A stretch of 64,000 nucleotides of DNA from Chloroflexota bacterium (GCA_016191425.1 JACPOR010000019.1:32739-96738); one strand, 5' to 3'. Counted from the stretch's first letter, positions 55,576-64,000 are shown. Program-made: numbers and translations. The notes: a model not told the origin generated them from the letters alone.

Positions 55576-56755
55576 GAGCTACGCGGGTCGCAGCGTCTTC
55601 GTTACCGGTCACACCGGGTTCAAGGGAGCGTGGCTGACCGAGTGGCTCGGGACCCTCGGCGCCGAGGTCACCGGCTACGCCCTGGATCCGGCCACCCAGC
55701 CGAATCTGTTCGAGGCACTGGACCTGGTCTCGCGGGTCCGACACCTTGTCGCAGACGTCCGGGCCAGCGACCGTCTGCTGGCCGAGGTGCAGGCCGCCCA
55801 GCCTTCGGTGATCTTCCATCTGGCCGCCCAGGCGATCGTCCGGCGGGCGTATGCCGAGCCGCGCGAGACGTTCGAGACCAACGTCATGGGCACGGTCAAT
55901 GTGCTCGAGGCGGCCCGGGCCTGCCCGTCAGTGCGCGCGGTCGTCATTGTCACCAGCGACAAGTGCTACCAGAACCACGAGACGGACCGGGCCTTCCGCG
56001 AGACGGACGCCATGGGCGGCCGCGACCCGTACAGCGCCAGCAAGGGCTGCGCCGAGCTGGTCACCGCGGCCTACCGCGAGAGCTTCTTCGCGGACGTGGG
56101 CGAGGACGTGGACGCGGACGGAGTGGCCGCGGCCGCGGGCGCGGACGTGGACGTGGGCGCGGACGTGGGCGCGGGAGGAGCGGCCGTTGCCTCCGCGCGC
56201 GCCGGGAACGTCATCGGCGGGGGTGACTGGGCCGAGGACCGCATCATCCCGGATTCTGCTCGGGCCCTGGCGGCCGGCGCGCCAATCATCGTCCGGAACC
56301 CGGATGCCATCCGGCCCTGGCAGCACGTGCTCGAACCCCTGTCGGGCTATCTCCAGCTGGGCGCCCTGCTGCTGCGAGATGGCCGCCACTACCAGGGAGC
56401 GTGGAACTTCGGGCCCACGAACCAGGGGGGCGATCGGTCTGTGCGCTGGGTGGTTGAGCAGTTCCTCGGAGAGTGGGGTTCCGGCACCTGGAGCACGCCG
56501 TCCGATGCAGCGCGCCAGCCGCATGAAGCCCACCGACTCAGTCTCGACAGTGCCAAGGCGCGGGAGCAGCTCGGGTGGGCGCCGGTCTGGGATGCGCAAA
56601 CCGCGGTGCGTCAGACGGCCAACTGGTACCGCGAGTACTACCGGGCCCCTGCCACGGCCCGCGAACTTGTGGAAGATCAGCTTCGCGCCTACCAGGCCGA
56701 GGCCCGCGCCGCGGGGCTGCCCTGGGCCGGCGCCGCAGGGGTGACCACGACGTGA
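55562..56755 (+). CDS. rfbG: CDP-glucose 4,6-dehydratase with low-complexity insert
   Basis: Short-chain dehydrogenase that makes CDP-4-keto-6-deoxyglucose. GHTGFKGAWL binds NAD, YSASK is the catalytic pair, and ARAGNVIGGGDWAEDRIIPD is the RfbG signature. Between ESFFAD and that signature is an extra stretch of about 17 residues over the usual, built of Asp/Val/Gly/Ala and encoded by a six-base repeat. The product is 397 residues. Both ends overlap neighbours. Confidence 0.95.
   Translation: MSLAESYAGRSVFVTGHTGFKGAWLTEWLGTLGAEVTGYALDPATQPNLFEALDLVSRVRHLVADVRASDRLLAEVQAAQPSVIFHLAAQAIVRRAYAEPRETFETNVMGTVNVLEAARACPSVRAVVIVTSDKCYQNHETDRAFRETDAMGGRDPYSASKGCAELVTAAYRESFFADVGEDVDADGVAAAAGADVDVGADVGAGGAAVASARAGNVIGGGDWAEDRIIPDSARALAAGAPIIVRNPDAIRPWQHVLEPLSGYLQLGALLLRDGRHYQGAWNFGPTNQGGDRSVRWVVEQFLGEWGSGTWSTPSDAARQPHEAHRLSLDSAKAREQLGWAPVWDAQTAVRQTANWYREYYRAPATARELVEDQLRAYQAEARAAGLPWAGAAGVTTT
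56092..56184 (+). repeat. Microsatellite-like insert in rfbG
   Basis: Repeats close to gacgtgggcgcg fill this stretch in frame, encoding GADVDVGADVGAGG and similar. It lies at a surface loop before the ARAGNVIGGGDW signature. Confidence 0.8.
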
Positions 56756-58128
56756 CGGTGACGCGCGACGACGCGGAACATACACGCACCGAGATCCTGG
56801 CGCTGGTGGGCCGGTACTACCGGGAGCGCCACGCGCCGGGATCGTTCGATCCCGAGCGCGACCCAGTGCGCTACGCCGGCCGCGTCTTCGGCGAGGAGGA
56901 GCTCCAGTCCCTCGTCGACTCGAGCCTCGATTTCTACCTGACCGCCAGCCGCTTCACGGAGCAGTTCGAGTCCGCCGTCGCAGACTACCTCGGGGTCTCG
57001 GACGCGCTCTTTGTCAACTCGGGCTCGTCGGCCAATCTCGTCGCGCTCACGGCACTCACGTCAGCAAAGCTCGGCGAGCGCCGACTCAAGCCCGGCGACG
57101 AGGTCATCACGGTGGCCGCCGGCTTCCCCAGCACCGTGGCGCCGATCGTGCAGAACGGCCTGGTGCCGGTGTTCGTGGATGTCCGCTTGAGCGATTACAA
57201 CGCCGACCCGGAGCAGCTCAGGGCAGCCGTCGGGCCACGCACCCGGGCGATCATGCTGGCACACACGCTGGGCGTGCCGTTCGACCTCGACACCGTCATG
57301 GAGCTGGTGAAGGCCCACGACCTGTGGCTGATCGAGGACAACTGCGACGCGCTGGGATCGCGCCATCGAGACCGCTTGACCGGGACCTTCGGCCATCTGG
57401 CCACGTCGTCCTTCTACCCGGCGCACCACATCACCACCGGCGAGGGAGGCATGGTCGTCACCAACGACGAGGGGCTCGCCCGAATCGCCCGCTCCATCCG
57501 CGACTGGGGGCGGGACTGCTACTGCGCGGGCGGCGAGAACAACACCTGCGGCAAGCGATTCGGCCAGCAGTTCGGCAGCCTGCCGTACGGCTACGACCAC
57601 AAGTACGTGTACAGCCATCTCGGCTACAACCTGAAGGCCACGGACATGCAGGCGGCCATCGGCTGTGCCCAGCTCACCCGTCTCGACGGCTTCGTCGCGG
57701 CCCGCAAGCGCAACCATGCCCGGCTGTTCGAGGCGCTTCGCCCGTTCGGGGACCGGCTCATCCTGCCCGAGGCGCCGCCGCACACGGATCCGTCCTGGTT
57801 CTGCTTCGTGATCACCGTGCGCGAGGACGCCGGGTTCACCAGGAACGAGCTCACCGGGTTCCTGGAGGCGAACCGGATCGAGACGCGCAGCCTGTTCAGC
57901 GGCAACCTGCTGCGTCACCCGGCCTTCCAGTCGATCGAGCGCCGGGTGATCGGCGACCTCGCGAACACGGACGCCGTGATGAACCGCACCTTCTTCGTTG
58001 GCGTGTACCCGGGCATCGATGATGTCCGCCTCGACTACGTCGCCGACGCGTTCGGCCGGTTCATGGCCGGTGCGCGGGCCGTGGGCGGGGGCCGAGACGC
58101 CACCTCCCCGGCGGCCCCGGACCGCTGA
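56752..58128 (+). CDS. rfbH: CDP-4-keto-6-deoxyglucose-3-dehydrase (E1)
   Basis: PMP/[2Fe-2S] enzyme that removes the C3 hydroxyl of CDP-4-keto-6-deoxyglucose. The PLP lysine of aminotransferases is replaced by His-His (225-226 in PAHHITTGEGG), diagnostic for E1. The iron-sulfur ligands C198, C256, C258 and C266 fit the known C-X57-C-X-C-X7-C spacing exactly. The product is 458 residues from GTG 56752, overlapping rfbG as GTGA. The expected partner is an FAD/[2Fe-2S] reductase (E3); the next gene supplies only part of one. Confidence 0.96.
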   Translation: MTVTRDDAEHTRTEILALVGRYYRERHAPGSFDPERDPVRYAGRVFGEEELQSLVDSSLDFYLTASRFTEQFESAVADYLGVSDALFVNSGSSANLVALTALTSAKLGERRLKPGDEVITVAAGFPSTVAPIVQNGLVPVFVDVRLSDYNADPEQLRAAVGPRTRAIMLAHTLGVPFDLDTVMELVKAHDLWLIEDNCDALGSRHRDRLTGTFGHLATSSFYPAHHITTGEGGMVVTNDEGLARIARSIRDWGRDCYCAGGENNTCGKRFGQQFGSLPYGYDHKYVYSHLGYNLKATDMQAAIGCAQLTRLDGFVAARKRNHARLFEALRPFGDRLILPEAPPHTDPSWFCFVITVREDAGFTRNELTGFLEANRIETRSLFSGNLLRHPAFQSIERRVIGDLANTDAVMNRTFFVGVYPGIDDVRLDYVADAFGRFMAGARAVGGGRDATSPAAPDR

Positions 58129-58135
58129 GCGGACG

Positions 58136-59536
58136 GTGGCGGTTGTCCGCAGGATCCCGTGCGTGGTCCGTGAGGTGAGCGATCACGGGGAGCACGTGTA
58201 TACCGTCGATCTGGAGCCTTCCATGACCATCCCGCGCTTCACGCCCGGGCAGTTCCTGCACCTGGCCCTGGATCCCTACGAGCCGGACGGCTTCTGGCCG
58301 GATTCGCGGGTCTTCTCGATCGCCAGTTCGCCCGGGGAGCGGGACCGCCTCTCGATCACCTATGCGGTCAAGGGGGCGTTCACGGCGCGGATGGAGCGCG
58401 AGCTCAGCGTCGGCAGCGACGCCTGGGTCAAGCTGCCCTACGGCGAATTCGTGGTCGATCCGGCACGGGACGCGGTGCTGTTCGCGGGAGGGACCGGCGT
58501 CACCGCGTTCACGGCGTTCCTTGGATCGCTCACGCCCGAGCACGCCACCCGGGTGCTGCTGTTCTACGGCGCCCGCACACCGGATCTGTTCGTTTACGGT
58601 CCTCTCGCCCAGGCTCGCGCCCGCGACGTGCCGGCGCTGACCTGTCTCCTCTTGTGCGAGGAGACGCACGGAAGTGGCTTCATCGGGCGGCACGTCGTGG
58701 CGCGCCTCCGCGTTGGCCACGAGGTTCTCGCGCCGACGCACGCCGAGCTGGACGTGATCGACGCTGCCGCTGTCAGTCGCTGGTTGGTCACCCATCCGGT
58801 CGATGCCGTCGTCCATACGGCGGCCAAGCCGGGTCACCGCAATGCGCCGGACCTAGCCGACGTCGCCGAGACGAATCTGCGTCAGTTCTTCAACCTCGTG
58901 CGTTGCAGGGCCGAGTTTGGCCGGTTTGTCGTGATCACGTCCGGGGCCGTCTACGGCGCGGAGAAATCGCTCGTCGGGATAGCCGAGAACGGACTGGGCG
59001 AAGAGGTACCTGTCGACGGGCCCGGGTTCTCAAAGTACGTCGAGGCGCTCTGGCTGGCTCGCGATCGCGAGGCGGTCGAATTGCGTCCGTTTGGGGTCTA
59101 TGGCCCGGGTGAGGACTACGCGATCCGCTTCATCTCCAACGCGTGTTGCAAGGCATTGCACGGGTTGCCCGTGACGCTCCGGCAGGACCGGCTCTTCAGC
59201 TTCGTCTGGGTTGAGGACCTGGCCGCCGTTGTTGAGAGCGCCATAGGTAACGGCCCGACTGCTTTGGCGCCGGGCGCCTACAACGTGACGCCCGGCGAGC
59301 CGGTCAGCCTGGCGGCCGTGGCCGACCTCGTGGTCCAGGCGTCGGGGCGCACTGTACCGGTTGTCGTCGCCCATGGCGGGCTCGGGCCGGAGTACTCGGG
59401 GGACGGGTCGAAATTGGCTGCCGCAGCGCCCTCACTCGCGTTCACGAGCACGGCGCAAGGTGTAGAGCGGCTCCTGGCCTGGTATGACGCCCGACTCGAA
59501 GACATCGACCGGTCGATGTTGGAAATGGACAGGTAG
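58136..59536 (+). CDS. Flavin reductase fragment fused to NAD-dependent epimerase/dehydratase
   Basis: Hybrid of 466 residues from GTG 58136. Residues 1-180 resemble the FAD/NAD module of ferredoxin-NADP reductase-type E3 enzymes: SRVFSIASSP-like VFSIASSPGERDRLS, and VLFAGGTGVTAFTAFLG. There is no N-terminal [2Fe-2S] domain and the last part of the NAD domain is missing. From about residue 180 it is an epimerase that begins directly at GSGFIGRHV, lacking its first beta strand. The family's YGFSK active site reads PGFSK, so the catalytic Tyr is absent. It reads in one frame; a deletion joining two genes is likely. Confidence 0.82.
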   Translation: MAVVRRIPCVVREVSDHGEHVYTVDLEPSMTIPRFTPGQFLHLALDPYEPDGFWPDSRVFSIASSPGERDRLSITYAVKGAFTARMERELSVGSDAWVKLPYGEFVVDPARDAVLFAGGTGVTAFTAFLGSLTPEHATRVLLFYGARTPDLFVYGPLAQARARDVPALTCLLLCEETHGSGFIGRHVVARLRVGHEVLAPTHAELDVIDAAAVSRWLVTHPVDAVVHTAAKPGHRNAPDLADVAETNLRQFFNLVRCRAEFGRFVVITSGAVYGAEKSLVGIAENGLGEEVPVDGPGFSKYVEALWLARDREAVELRPFGVYGPGEDYAIRFISNACCKALHGLPVTLRQDRLFSFVWVEDLAAVVESAIGNGPTALAPGAYNVTPGEPVSLAAVADLVVQASGRTVPVVVAHGGLGPEYSGDGSKLAAAAPSLAFTSTAQGVERLLAWYDARLEDIDRSMLEMDR

Positions 59537-59541
59537 GCACG

Positions 59542-61548
59542 ATGCGGGTCGCCGATTACATCGCAGAGGGCATCGTGCGCCTCGGTGTGCGCCACGTCTT
59601 CATGATCACCGGGGGTGGAGCGATGCACCTCGATGACGCGATCGGCCAACGCGACGACCTGCAGCCAGTGTTTGACCACCACGAGCAGGCATGCGCCATT
59701 GCGGCCGAGGGCTATGCGCGCACCACCGGGGGGATCGGCGCCGTCTGTGTGACGACCGGCCCCGGCGGGACAAACACGATCACCGGCGTACTTGGGCAGT
59801 GGCACGATTCGATCCCGGCGCTGTACGTCTCGGGGCAGGTGCGCCTGGACACCACCGTGACCAGCACTGCCCTTCCGTTACGGCAGCTAGGCGACCAGGA
59901 GGCCGACATCGTGCGGCTGGTTGCACCGATCACCAAATACGCGGTGTCAATCGTGGATCCCTCCACCGTGCGCTACCATTTCGAGAAGGCGACCTGGATT
60001 GCAACCCACGGCCGGCCGGGTCCCGTCTGGCTTGATATCCCGCTGAACGTGCAGGCTGCCCAGGTCGAGCCGGCAACTCTCGCGGGCTTCGACCCGCGAG
60101 AGTTGGAACAGCCCCTGGTTCCGGAGCATGCGGCCACATCACCCGGCAGGGCGTCGACGCCGGAGTCGCCAACGGACGGTCGACGGGGCCACCCCGAGCT
60201 GCGCCCGTGGCCGCCTGTCGAGCCGGCCGCGCAGGCCCCTGGGGCATTCTCGGGCGCCTTCGACCGGGAGCTGGCGGCGACTTCGGCGCGCCAGGTCCTG
60301 GAGCGGCTGCGCACCGCCGAGCGCCCCGTGATCCTGGCCGGAGGCGCGCTGCGGACGGCAGGCGCCCACGAGGCATTCCTTCGCCTGGTCGACCGGCTCG
60401 GCGTCCCGGTGTGCACGGCGTGGAACGCGGCGGACCTCCTCTGGGACGACCATCCATTGTTCGCGGGCCGACCTGGGAGCATCGGCCAGCGCGGAGGCAA
60501 CTTCGCGCTGCAGAACGCGGACGTCGCGCTGGTCCTCGGGTGCCGGCTGAACATCCGCCAGGTCGGGTACGAATTCGCGGCGTTCGCCCACCACGCGTAC
60601 CGGATCGTCGTCGACATCGACGAGGCCGAGCTGGCAAAGCCGACGATATTCCCCGACCTGGCCGTCCACGCCGACGTCGCGTTCTTCATGGAGGAGCTGG
60701 CTCGTCTTGCAGAAGCTGAGGCACCAGGCTCGCACGAGGGCTGGGTGACCTGGTGCCGCGAACAACGTGCACGCTACCCCGTTGTACTCCCCGAGTATCG
60801 GGAACGCGAGACGCCGGTCAACCCCTATGTCTTCGTCGACCGACTGGCCGATCGCCTGGAAGAGGGCGACCTGGTCGTCTGCGCGAACGGCTCGGCCTGC
60901 GTAATCGCCATCCAGGCGTTTGTCTTCAAGCGCGGCCAGCGCATGCTGGTCAACTCCGGCACGGCCGGCATGGGCTACGATCTGCCGGCAGCCGTTGGCG
61001 CCGCCTTCGCGCGCCGGACCACTGCGGAGTCCACTCCGACCGGCATCGGCGCCGGGCCCGACGCCCGCGTCGTGTGCCTGGTCGGTGATGGCAGCATCCT
61101 GATGAACATCCAAGAGTTGCAGACGATCGTGCAGCACAAGCTGCCAGTCAAGATCTTCGTTTTCGACAACGATGGGTATGCCTCGATCAGGCAGACGCAG
61201 GACAACTTGTTCGCGGGCCGGCGTCTCGGTGAGGGCCCAGGCAGCGGCCTGACCTTCCCGGACCTCGTGCGTGTGGCTGAAGCCTTCGGCATGAGAGCCG
61301 GGCGCGTTGCCCGGCATGACGAGCTTGACGCCGCCATCGACGCCGCCCTCACGAGCCCCGGACCGGTGCTCCTCAACGTGGCAATGGACCCCGCAATGAC
61401 CTTCGTGCCGAAGGTCATTGCGGAGCGGCTTCCCGATGGCCGCTTGGTGTCGAAGCCCCTGGAAGACATGTTCCCGTTCCTGAGTCGCGATGAGTTCGCC
61501 GAGAACATGATCGTGCCACCGTATTCACCCCTTGGGAGTAAGCAGTGA
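59542..61548 (+). CDS. Thiamine-diphosphate enzyme (YerE/acetolactate synthase-like)
   Basis: Full ThDP enzyme of 668 residues. The catalytic Glu is in DHHEQACAIAAEGYAR; the ThDP/Mg motif is VGDGSILMNIQELQTIVQHK, followed by NDGYASIRQTQ. A proline-rich insert of about 50 residues (near 200-250) separates the first two domains. With rfbFGH upstream it resembles YerE, which adds a two-carbon unit from pyruvate to a CDP-3,6-dideoxy-4-ketohexose in yersiniose synthesis. That role is inferred; a plain acetolactate synthase is less likely in this context. It starts five bases after the previous stop. Confidence 0.85.
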   Translation: MRVADYIAEGIVRLGVRHVFMITGGGAMHLDDAIGQRDDLQPVFDHHEQACAIAAEGYARTTGGIGAVCVTTGPGGTNTITGVLGQWHDSIPALYVSGQVRLDTTVTSTALPLRQLGDQEADIVRLVAPITKYAVSIVDPSTVRYHFEKATWIATHGRPGPVWLDIPLNVQAAQVEPATLAGFDPRELEQPLVPEHAATSPGRASTPESPTDGRRGHPELRPWPPVEPAAQAPGAFSGAFDRELAATSARQVLERLRTAERPVILAGGALRTAGAHEAFLRLVDRLGVPVCTAWNAADLLWDDHPLFAGRPGSIGQRGGNFALQNADVALVLGCRLNIRQVGYEFAAFAHHAYRIVVDIDEAELAKPTIFPDLAVHADVAFFMEELARLAEAEAPGSHEGWVTWCREQRARYPVVLPEYRERETPVNPYVFVDRLADRLEEGDLVVCANGSACVIAIQAFVFKRGQRMLVNSGTAGMGYDLPAAVGAAFARRTTAESTPTGIGAGPDARVVCLVGDGSILMNIQELQTIVQHKLPVKIFVFDNDGYASIRQTQDNLFAGRRLGEGPGSGLTFPDLVRVAEAFGMRAGRVARHDELDAAIDAALTSPGPVLLNVAMDPAMTFVPKVIAERLPDGRLVSKPLEDMFPFLSRDEFAENMIVPPYSPLGSKQ

Positions 61549-62360
61549 ACGAACTCGAGCACCGGATGGTGCAGCAGCTGGTGGATCTCCGCGATAACCA
61601 CCACGTGGTCGGCGTCAAGGCCGAGTTCGAGGCCGAAGGGACACGGCTTGAGGAGGCGCTTCGCCTCAAGGAGGTCATCAGCGTCGCGGGCCTCGGGCTG
61701 ACGATCAAGGTCGGTGGATGTGAGGCGCTGCGCGACATGTACGAGTCGCGCGTTATCGGCGTGGACCGCATCGTGGGTCCGATGGTGGAATCGCCGTGGG
61801 CGCTCCACAAGTTCGTCGAGGCCTGCAAGATGGCCTATCCCGAAGGGGAGCAGGACGAAGTGCGCTTCTGCGTCAACATCGAGACCGTGACCGGCGTGGC
61901 GAACTTCGCCGCGATGCTCGAGCTGCCCGACGTGGCGGACCTCGACGGCATCGTGCTCGGGCGGGTCGACATGTCCGGGTCGATGGGGCTCACGCGCGAA
62001 GACATCAACAGCGAGGCCGTGTACGCGGTCGCCGAGAACATCTTTGTGCAGGCCAAGGCGCGAGGTCTGGAGTGCGCACTTGGCGGCGGCGTCTCTGCCG
62101 ACTCACTCGCCTTTATGCGCCGCCTGCCTCCTGGCTGCCTCGACCGCTACGAGACACGCAAGGTCATCTTCTCCTGCCCCGAGGGGCTGGGTGAGGACGC
62201 CGACAAGGGCATCCTCAAGGCGGTCGGCTTCGAGCTCATGTGGCTCAAGAACAAGCGGGACTTCTACGGCCGTATCTTCGAGGAGGACCGCGCACGTATC
62301 CAGATGCTCCAGAGCCGCTATGACCGGCTGATCGAGCAGGCCGGCGGTCTGTACGGATGA
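61545..62360 (+). CDS. HpcH/HpaI-family aldolase
   Basis: Divalent-metal aldolase/citrate-lyase-like TIM barrel of 271 residues. The N-terminal helix VGVKAEFEAEG, GGCEALRDMYESRVIGVDRIVGPMVES and NIETVTGVANFAAMLEL carry the metal and pyruvate-binding positions expected (Glu in VNIETVTG; Asp in LGRVDMSG). Pyruvate-type aldol cleavage or addition is likely; substrate unknown. GTG 61545 overlaps the ThDP gene stop as GTGA, and its stop overlaps the SDR gene as ATGA. Confidence 0.82.
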   Translation: MNELEHRMVQQLVDLRDNHHVVGVKAEFEAEGTRLEEALRLKEVISVAGLGLTIKVGGCEALRDMYESRVIGVDRIVGPMVESPWALHKFVEACKMAYPEGEQDEVRFCVNIETVTGVANFAAMLELPDVADLDGIVLGRVDMSGSMGLTREDINSEAVYAVAENIFVQAKARGLECALGGGVSADSLAFMRRLPPGCLDRYETRKVIFSCPEGLGEDADKGILKAVGFELMWLKNKRDFYGRIFEEDRARIQMLQSRYDRLIEQAGGLYG

Positions 62361-63025
62361 TCGGACGCATCGCGCTCGTGACGGGCGGCTCAAGGGGAAT
62401 CGGGCGCGCCGTTGTCGAACGTTTCGAGAAGCTCGGTGCCCGCGTCCTGGCGCCCTCCCGGGCCGAACTGGATCTTCGTGACGGGGCGGCCGTGGAGGCC
62501 TACGCGGCGGCGCTCGGTGAGCCGATCGACATCCTCGTCAACGACGCGGGCATCAACCCCATCGCCGCCTACGACACGATTGCCGACGCGGACCTCCAGG
62601 AGGTCCTGGCCGTCAACCTCATTGCCCCATTCCGGCTGTGCCGAGCGCTCGCGCCCGGCATGGTCGCCCGCCGCTACGGCCGCATCGTCAATATCAGCTC
62701 GATCTGGAGCCTCGTGGCGAAGCCCGGCCGTGCCGCCTACGCGATCAGCAAGTCGGGTGTGAACGGGCTGACCCGGTCGCTCGCCGTGGAACTTGCCCCG
62801 CACAACGTACTGGTGAATGCCGTCGCGCCGGGCTTCGTCGCCACGGAGCTGACCTATCGGAACAACACTCCAGAGGCGTTGGTGGCGCTCACCGCTAACC
62901 TGCCGATCGGCCGGCTGGGCGACCCTGCCGAGATCGCCGAGCTGGTCGCTTTTCTGGCCTCCGAGCGAAACTCGTTCGCTACCGGCCAGGTCGTGGTCTG
63001 CGACGGAGGGTATTCGTCACTGTGA
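62357..63025 (+). CDS. Short-chain dehydrogenase/reductase
   Basis: Classical SDR of 222 residues. Cofactor site is TGGSRGIGRAV, then NDAGINP, and the catalytic Ser-Tyr-Lys are in NISSIWS and YAISK. The C-terminal DGGYSSL is typical. In yersiniose synthesis a reductase (YerF) reduces the added acyl group; this SDR or the epimerase half of the hybrid could fill that role (inference). It is coupled to both neighbours. Confidence 0.9.
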   Translation: MIGRIALVTGGSRGIGRAVVERFEKLGARVLAPSRAELDLRDGAAVEAYAAALGEPIDILVNDAGINPIAAYDTIADADLQEVLAVNLIAPFRLCRALAPGMVARRYGRIVNISSIWSLVAKPGRAAYAISKSGVNGLTRSLAVELAPHNVLVNAVAPGFVATELTYRNNTPEALVALTANLPIGRLGDPAEIAELVAFLASERNSFATGQVVVCDGGYSSL

Positions 63026-63879
63026 CCACGGATCCGGATCGCGTCGACCCCGGGGCGCCGCTCCGGATCCGGTCGCGCGTGCGCGATTACGAGGTCGACT
63101 TCGACGATGGTGGTGGCTGGGCTCGAAGCCTCGCCGCGCTCGATCGAACGTTCGTAGTCGTGGACGAGAATGTGCTCCGCCTGCACGGCGACGGCGTCCT
63201 CGCGCCGTTCCGTTCCGGCCCGATCGCGGTCATGCCGGCGTCGGAGGACTGCAAGACATTCGAGACGGTCGCAGAGCTGTGCCACCAGGCCATCGAGCGG
63301 TCCGCGAAGCGCGGCGTCGTGCTGGTCTCGATTGGCGGCGGGATCACCCAAGACGTCACGGGCTTCATGGCCTCGGTCCTCTACCGCGGCGTCGGGTGGG
63401 TCTACGTGCCAACAACGCTACTTGCCATGGGCGACAGCTGTATCGGCGGCAAGACGTCCCTCAATTTCGGTTCACGCAAGAACCTGCTCGGAACGATCTA
63501 CCCGCCGCAGCGGGTCATCATCCACACGCCTTTCGTCGCGACATTGACGGGACCGGATTTCGCGAGTGGCATGGGGGAAATCGTCAAGCTCCACATGCTC
63601 GGCGGCCCCGCGATGTCGAACAATGTCCGCGACGCCCTGACGAGGGCGATGGCCCGCGAGCCTGAGGCAGTGCGTCGCGCAACCCGGACGAGCCTCGAGA
63701 TCAAGAAGGTGTTCATCGAGGAGGACGAGTTCGACCGCGGCCGACGGAACCTCCTGAACTACGGACACTGCTTCGGCCACGCGCTGGAGTCGGCCACGGA
63801 CTTCGCCATCCCGCATGGGCTCGCGGTGGTGATCGGAATGCGGCTGGCCGACCTCGTGGCTAGGTGGCTGCGTCGGTAA
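63022..63879 (+). CDS. 3-dehydroquinate synthase-like cyclase, C-terminally truncated
   Basis: Member of the sugar-phosphate cyclase superfamily. VSIGGGITQDVTGFMAS binds NAD, LLAMGDSCIGGKTSLNF is the phosphate/metal region, GMGEIVKLHML and LLNYGHCFGHALES are active-site stretches, and IPHGLAVVIGM follows. AroB-type proteins are about 350-360 residues; this stops at 285, right after IGMRLADLVA, with RWLRR before a stop. A transposase gene begins 39 bases later, so insertion probably cut the gene. With no shikimate genes near, a glycan-related role is more likely than aromatic synthesis. Confidence 0.82.
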   Translation: MTTDPDRVDPGAPLRIRSRVRDYEVDFDDGGGWARSLAALDRTFVVVDENVLRLHGDGVLAPFRSGPIAVMPASEDCKTFETVAELCHQAIERSAKRGVVLVSIGGGITQDVTGFMASVLYRGVGWVYVPTTLLAMGDSCIGGKTSLNFGSRKNLLGTIYPPQRVIIHTPFVATLTGPDFASGMGEIVKLHMLGGPAMSNNVRDALTRAMAREPEAVRRATRTSLEIKKVFIEEDEFDRGRRNLLNYGHCFGHALESATDFAIPHGLAVVIGMRLADLVARWLRR

Positions 63880-63917
63880 TGGCCACCGGGCGAGTCTCGC
63901 ACATGCCAGAATCAGCC

Positions 63918-64000
63918 ATGCGCACCAAGACCTTCCGCCCGTATGACCAGGACACCCTGCTGCTGATGCCCCCGTCGGTGCGTGACTGGGTGGCTCCCGA
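63918..64000 (+). mobile_element. IS1182-like transposase, N-terminal fragment at window edge
   Basis: The last 83 bases encode MRTKTFRPYDQDTLLLMPPSV then RDWVAP, the typical start of IS1182/IS5-type transposases (..FRPYDQDQ.LLLPPSLRDW). An ATG at 63903 in the same frame is an alternative start. The rest, and the other IS end, are beyond the window. The left end probably lies between about 63855 and 63900. Confidence 0.7.

Overview
The window is chromosomal DNA from a high-GC bacterium, most likely a Chloroflexota of the Limnocylindria/Ellin6529 type. This is inference from gene content and order: parAB-parS, a split mre set, the rplU-rpmA-rpmE-prfA-prmC-glyA block, a complete F1Fo ATP synthase operon followed by murA and mreB, a Tad pilus system without a secretin gene, and DegS-like kinases. 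Genes are tightly packed, and most pairs overlap as ATGA or GTGA. The parABS locus at the left end suggests, but does not prove, that oriC is near.

Layout. Bases 1-5375 hold parB (cut by the edge), parA, a perfect parS, mreD and a single gene fusing PBP2 to RodA. Bases 5.5-16.4 kb hold an AI-2E family permease, a DUF2344 protein, three ribosomal protein genes, DUF1385, prfA, prmC, a HAD phosphatase, tsaC (with a near-perfect parS inside the coding sequence), glyA and a WecA/TagO-type transferase. Bases 16.6-24.0 kb are atpI-B-E-F-H-A-G-D-C, with atpD frameshifted. murA, mreB, a PHP phosphoesterase and a flippase-like membrane protein follow to 28.1 kb. Bases 28.1-35.6 kb are less dense: an XRE regulator, membrane glycosyltransferases, DUF2087, hpf, comF and DUF192, separated by spacers full of short degenerate repeats.

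Bases 35.6-44.8 kb, on the minus strand, are the Tad/Flp pilus region: two kinases and a NarL-type response regulator, three Flp pilins each with its own hairpin terminator, then cpaB-cpaE-cpaF-tadB-tadC. Bases 44.8-54.6 kb hold seven large membrane glycosyltransferases (GT39/GT87-like) and a small XRE regulator. Bases 54.7-63.9 kb form one co-directional run. It begins with the CDP-3,6-dideoxyhexose enzymes RfbF, RfbG and RfbH and a flavin-reductase/epimerase fusion. It continues with a YerE-like thiamine-diphosphate enzyme, an HpcH/HpaI aldolase, an SDR and a 3-dehydroquinate-synthase-like cyclase. The cyclase is cut short next to the start of a transposase gene at the right edge.

Together the right half looks like a surface-glycan and pilus region: GT-C enzymes and a polyprenyl-phosphate transferase could assemble glycans, and the last operon could supply a branched CDP-sugar. 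The main points for a second look are the PBP2-RodA fusion, an RF1 whose GGQ reads GGH, the candidate branched-sugar operon with its fusion and truncation, two frameshifts that look like single-base deletions, and the in-gene parS.
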